Shown piece by piece: positions 5,842 to 6,624 of a DNA stretch of 6,624 nt. This DNA is from CAZQKE01 sp964593865 (GTDB taxonomy: Bacteria > Chloroflexota > Anaerolineae > JAAYZQ01), in NCBI GenBank assembly GCA_964593865.1, contig CAZQKE010000038.1:1-6624 (forward strand), read 5' to 3'. Numbering within the stretch: position 1 is the first letter of the stretch; each line of letters opens with the position of its first letter. The position numbers were made by a program, and so were the translations under genes. Below the pieces are notes generated by a model. That model was not told the DNA's origin. It ran no database searches and was given only the letters and a program-made list of their open reading frames with translations.

Positions 5842-6519
5842 TTATCCCAGCCCCAGCCGCGCTTTGCGTTCTGCCAGCTGCGCTTCCAGGGTGCTCCTTT
5901 CCAGCACTTCGTCCATCTGGGCATCCAGGCTCTCGGCCAACATCTCGCTGCGGGCCGAGGCCTGATCCAGCCGGGCGCGGATGCTTTCCGCCACCCGTTC
6001 AATGTCGGCATCGCCCGTACCCATCAGGTCGTCCAGCGACTTGATGGCCTTGACCGTGATCTCTTTGGAGCGGGCCAGGTCCAGCAGGGCTTTCAGTTCT
6101 TCCCGTTCCTGCTTGACCGTGGTAAGGCGGGCCTGCAGCTTGAGACGGGCACTCTTGAGATTTTGGAATTCCTTTTCCTGGCGTTCGATCATCTCATCAT
6201 AGTTTTCAATGAGACGGTTGACCGAGTTCAGTTTGCTCTGGGCTGCCAGGGCCAGGTCCTCTTTGCCCTCTCGCAAAAAGATGTCTATGTTGCGGTCCAG
6301 TTCATCTCGCTGTTGCTCCAACGCTTTGCGCTTGCGGCGCAGCGTCTTGAGTTCCCCGCCTACGGTAGCGGTGGCATCTTCCAGGTTTTCCAGGTTGTCT
6401 TCAACCTCGCGGACATAGTGATCAAAGACGGCCAAAGAGTTGGATTGCAGGGCCGAATCCACCAGGGCGTGCAGGTTGGCCGAGATCAGGGTGTTGACCT
6501 TTTCCAATAGACTTGCCAT
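5842..6519 (-). CDS. pspA: PspA/IM30 (Vipp1) family membrane-remodelling protein
   Basis: The 225-residue product is almost wholly alpha-helical coiled coil and matches the PspA/IM30 family in length and layout. These are bacterial ESCRT-III-like proteins that assemble on the inner face of the cytoplasmic membrane and stabilise it under envelope stress. Residues about 2-24 form the amphipathic helix (LLEKVNTLISANLHALV). The long hairpin spans about 30-150 and includes the family's conserved turn region REGKEDLALAA at 83-93. Shorter helices follow at about 154-222. The usual proline-containing segment after the first helix (DPxK type) is replaced by LQSNSLAVFDHYVREVED, so this is a divergent member. 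The start at 6519 is fixed by GAGGAGG seven bases upstream. It is the first complete gene of the run. A GC-rich hairpin lies just before it. Family membership is near certain; the exact partners are not known. Confidence 0.95.
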   Translation of the reverse strand: MASLLEKVNTLISANLHALVDSALQSNSLAVFDHYVREVEDNLENLEDATATVGGELKTLRRKRKALEQQRDELDRNIDIFLREGKEDLALAAQSKLNSVNRLIENYDEMIERQEKEFQNLKSARLKLQARLTTVKQEREELKALLDLARSKEITVKAIKSLDDLMGTGDADIERVAESIRARLDQASARSEMLAESLDAQMDEVLERSTLEAQLAERKARLGLG

Positions 6520-6548
6520 TGTGTATCCTCCTCATCGTTCTCTTGGTA

Positions 6549-6585
6549 GACAAAAGAGGGCTGCTGGCGGGGCAGGCCAGCAGCC
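6549..6585 (-). terminator. Putative intrinsic terminator or leader attenuator upstream of pspA
   Basis: On the minus strand a perfect nine-base stem, GGCTGCTGG and CCAGCAGCC (plus-strand arms 6559-6567 and 6577-6585) with a nine-base loop, is followed at once by CTCTTTTG. This is the layout of an intrinsic terminator with a weak T tract. It ends about 17 bases before the pspA ribosome binding site. It could end transcription of a gene beyond the right edge, or sit in the pspA leader and limit its expression. The interrupted T run keeps confidence moderate. Confidence 0.5.
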
Positions 6586-6624
6586 GGTGACGCATCCTCT
6601 GCCTGCGCCCGCGGCGCAAAGGCA

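Noticed and set aside
5760..6011. 83-codon minus-strand frame covering the end of pspA and the spacer
   Set aside because: It is out of frame with pspA, Trp/Arg/Pro-rich over the shared part, and has no ribosome binding site.
6486..6624. Open minus-strand frame entering from the right edge and ending with TGA at 6488-6486 inside pspA, with a second frame giving a 65-codon TTG-start ORF at 6422-6619
   Set aside because: Both would run through the terminator-like hairpin and into pspA, and neither shows a family pattern. The first could be the tail of an upstream gene, but the window shows too little to support it.

Overview
The window is one strand-consistent block of seven genes, all read on the minus strand (right to left), with gaps of -22 to +120 bases. 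It comes from a GC-rich bacterium. The first four genes and the partial last gene are roughly 60-80 % GC in hand-counted stretches. The gene mix suggests a Chloroflexota-type organism (Anaerolineae or Caldilineae): a divergent PspA, solute-binding proteins anchored by an N-terminal helix or lipid, a solute-binding/VWA fusion, and a DUF5678-like gene paired with a retropepsin-like gene. That assignment is inference from gene content; no rRNA or marker gene is present.

Reading in the direction of transcription: at the right edge (6624-6520) is a GC-rich hairpin followed by a short T-rich run, then a strong ribosome binding site. Next comes pspA (6519-5842), an IM30/Vipp1-family, ESCRT-III-like membrane-remodelling coiled coil. 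After a 120-base gap follow a membrane-anchored solute-binding protein (5721-4528), its paralogue fused to a C-terminal VWA domain with an intact MIDAS site (4492-2786), and a protein with two membrane helices and a long coiled coil (2783-1890). I read these four as one envelope-associated operon. PspA would act at the inner face of the membrane. The two solute-binding proteins and the VWA domain would face outward. The two-helix protein could link the sides. No permease or ATPase accompanies the solute-binding proteins within the window, so sensing or adhesion looks at least as likely as transport.

The next two genes differ in character. A DUF5678-like protein (1863-1465) and a retropepsin-like aspartic protease homologue (1486-1091) overlap by 22 bases and are clearly less GC-rich (about 47-60 % in counted stretches). 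The last third of the protease gene runs through a palindromic element (about 1141-1202), and the protein lacks the C-terminal part of its fold. Its stop codon overlaps the start codon of the final gene (ATGA).

That final gene (1094 to the left edge) is a lipoprotein of the branched-chain amino acid/amide ABC solute-binding family. It is cut by the window edge, probably about 20-40 residues before its end. A liv-type permease and ATPase set may follow outside the window. No RNA gene, CRISPR array, transposase or attachment site was recognised.
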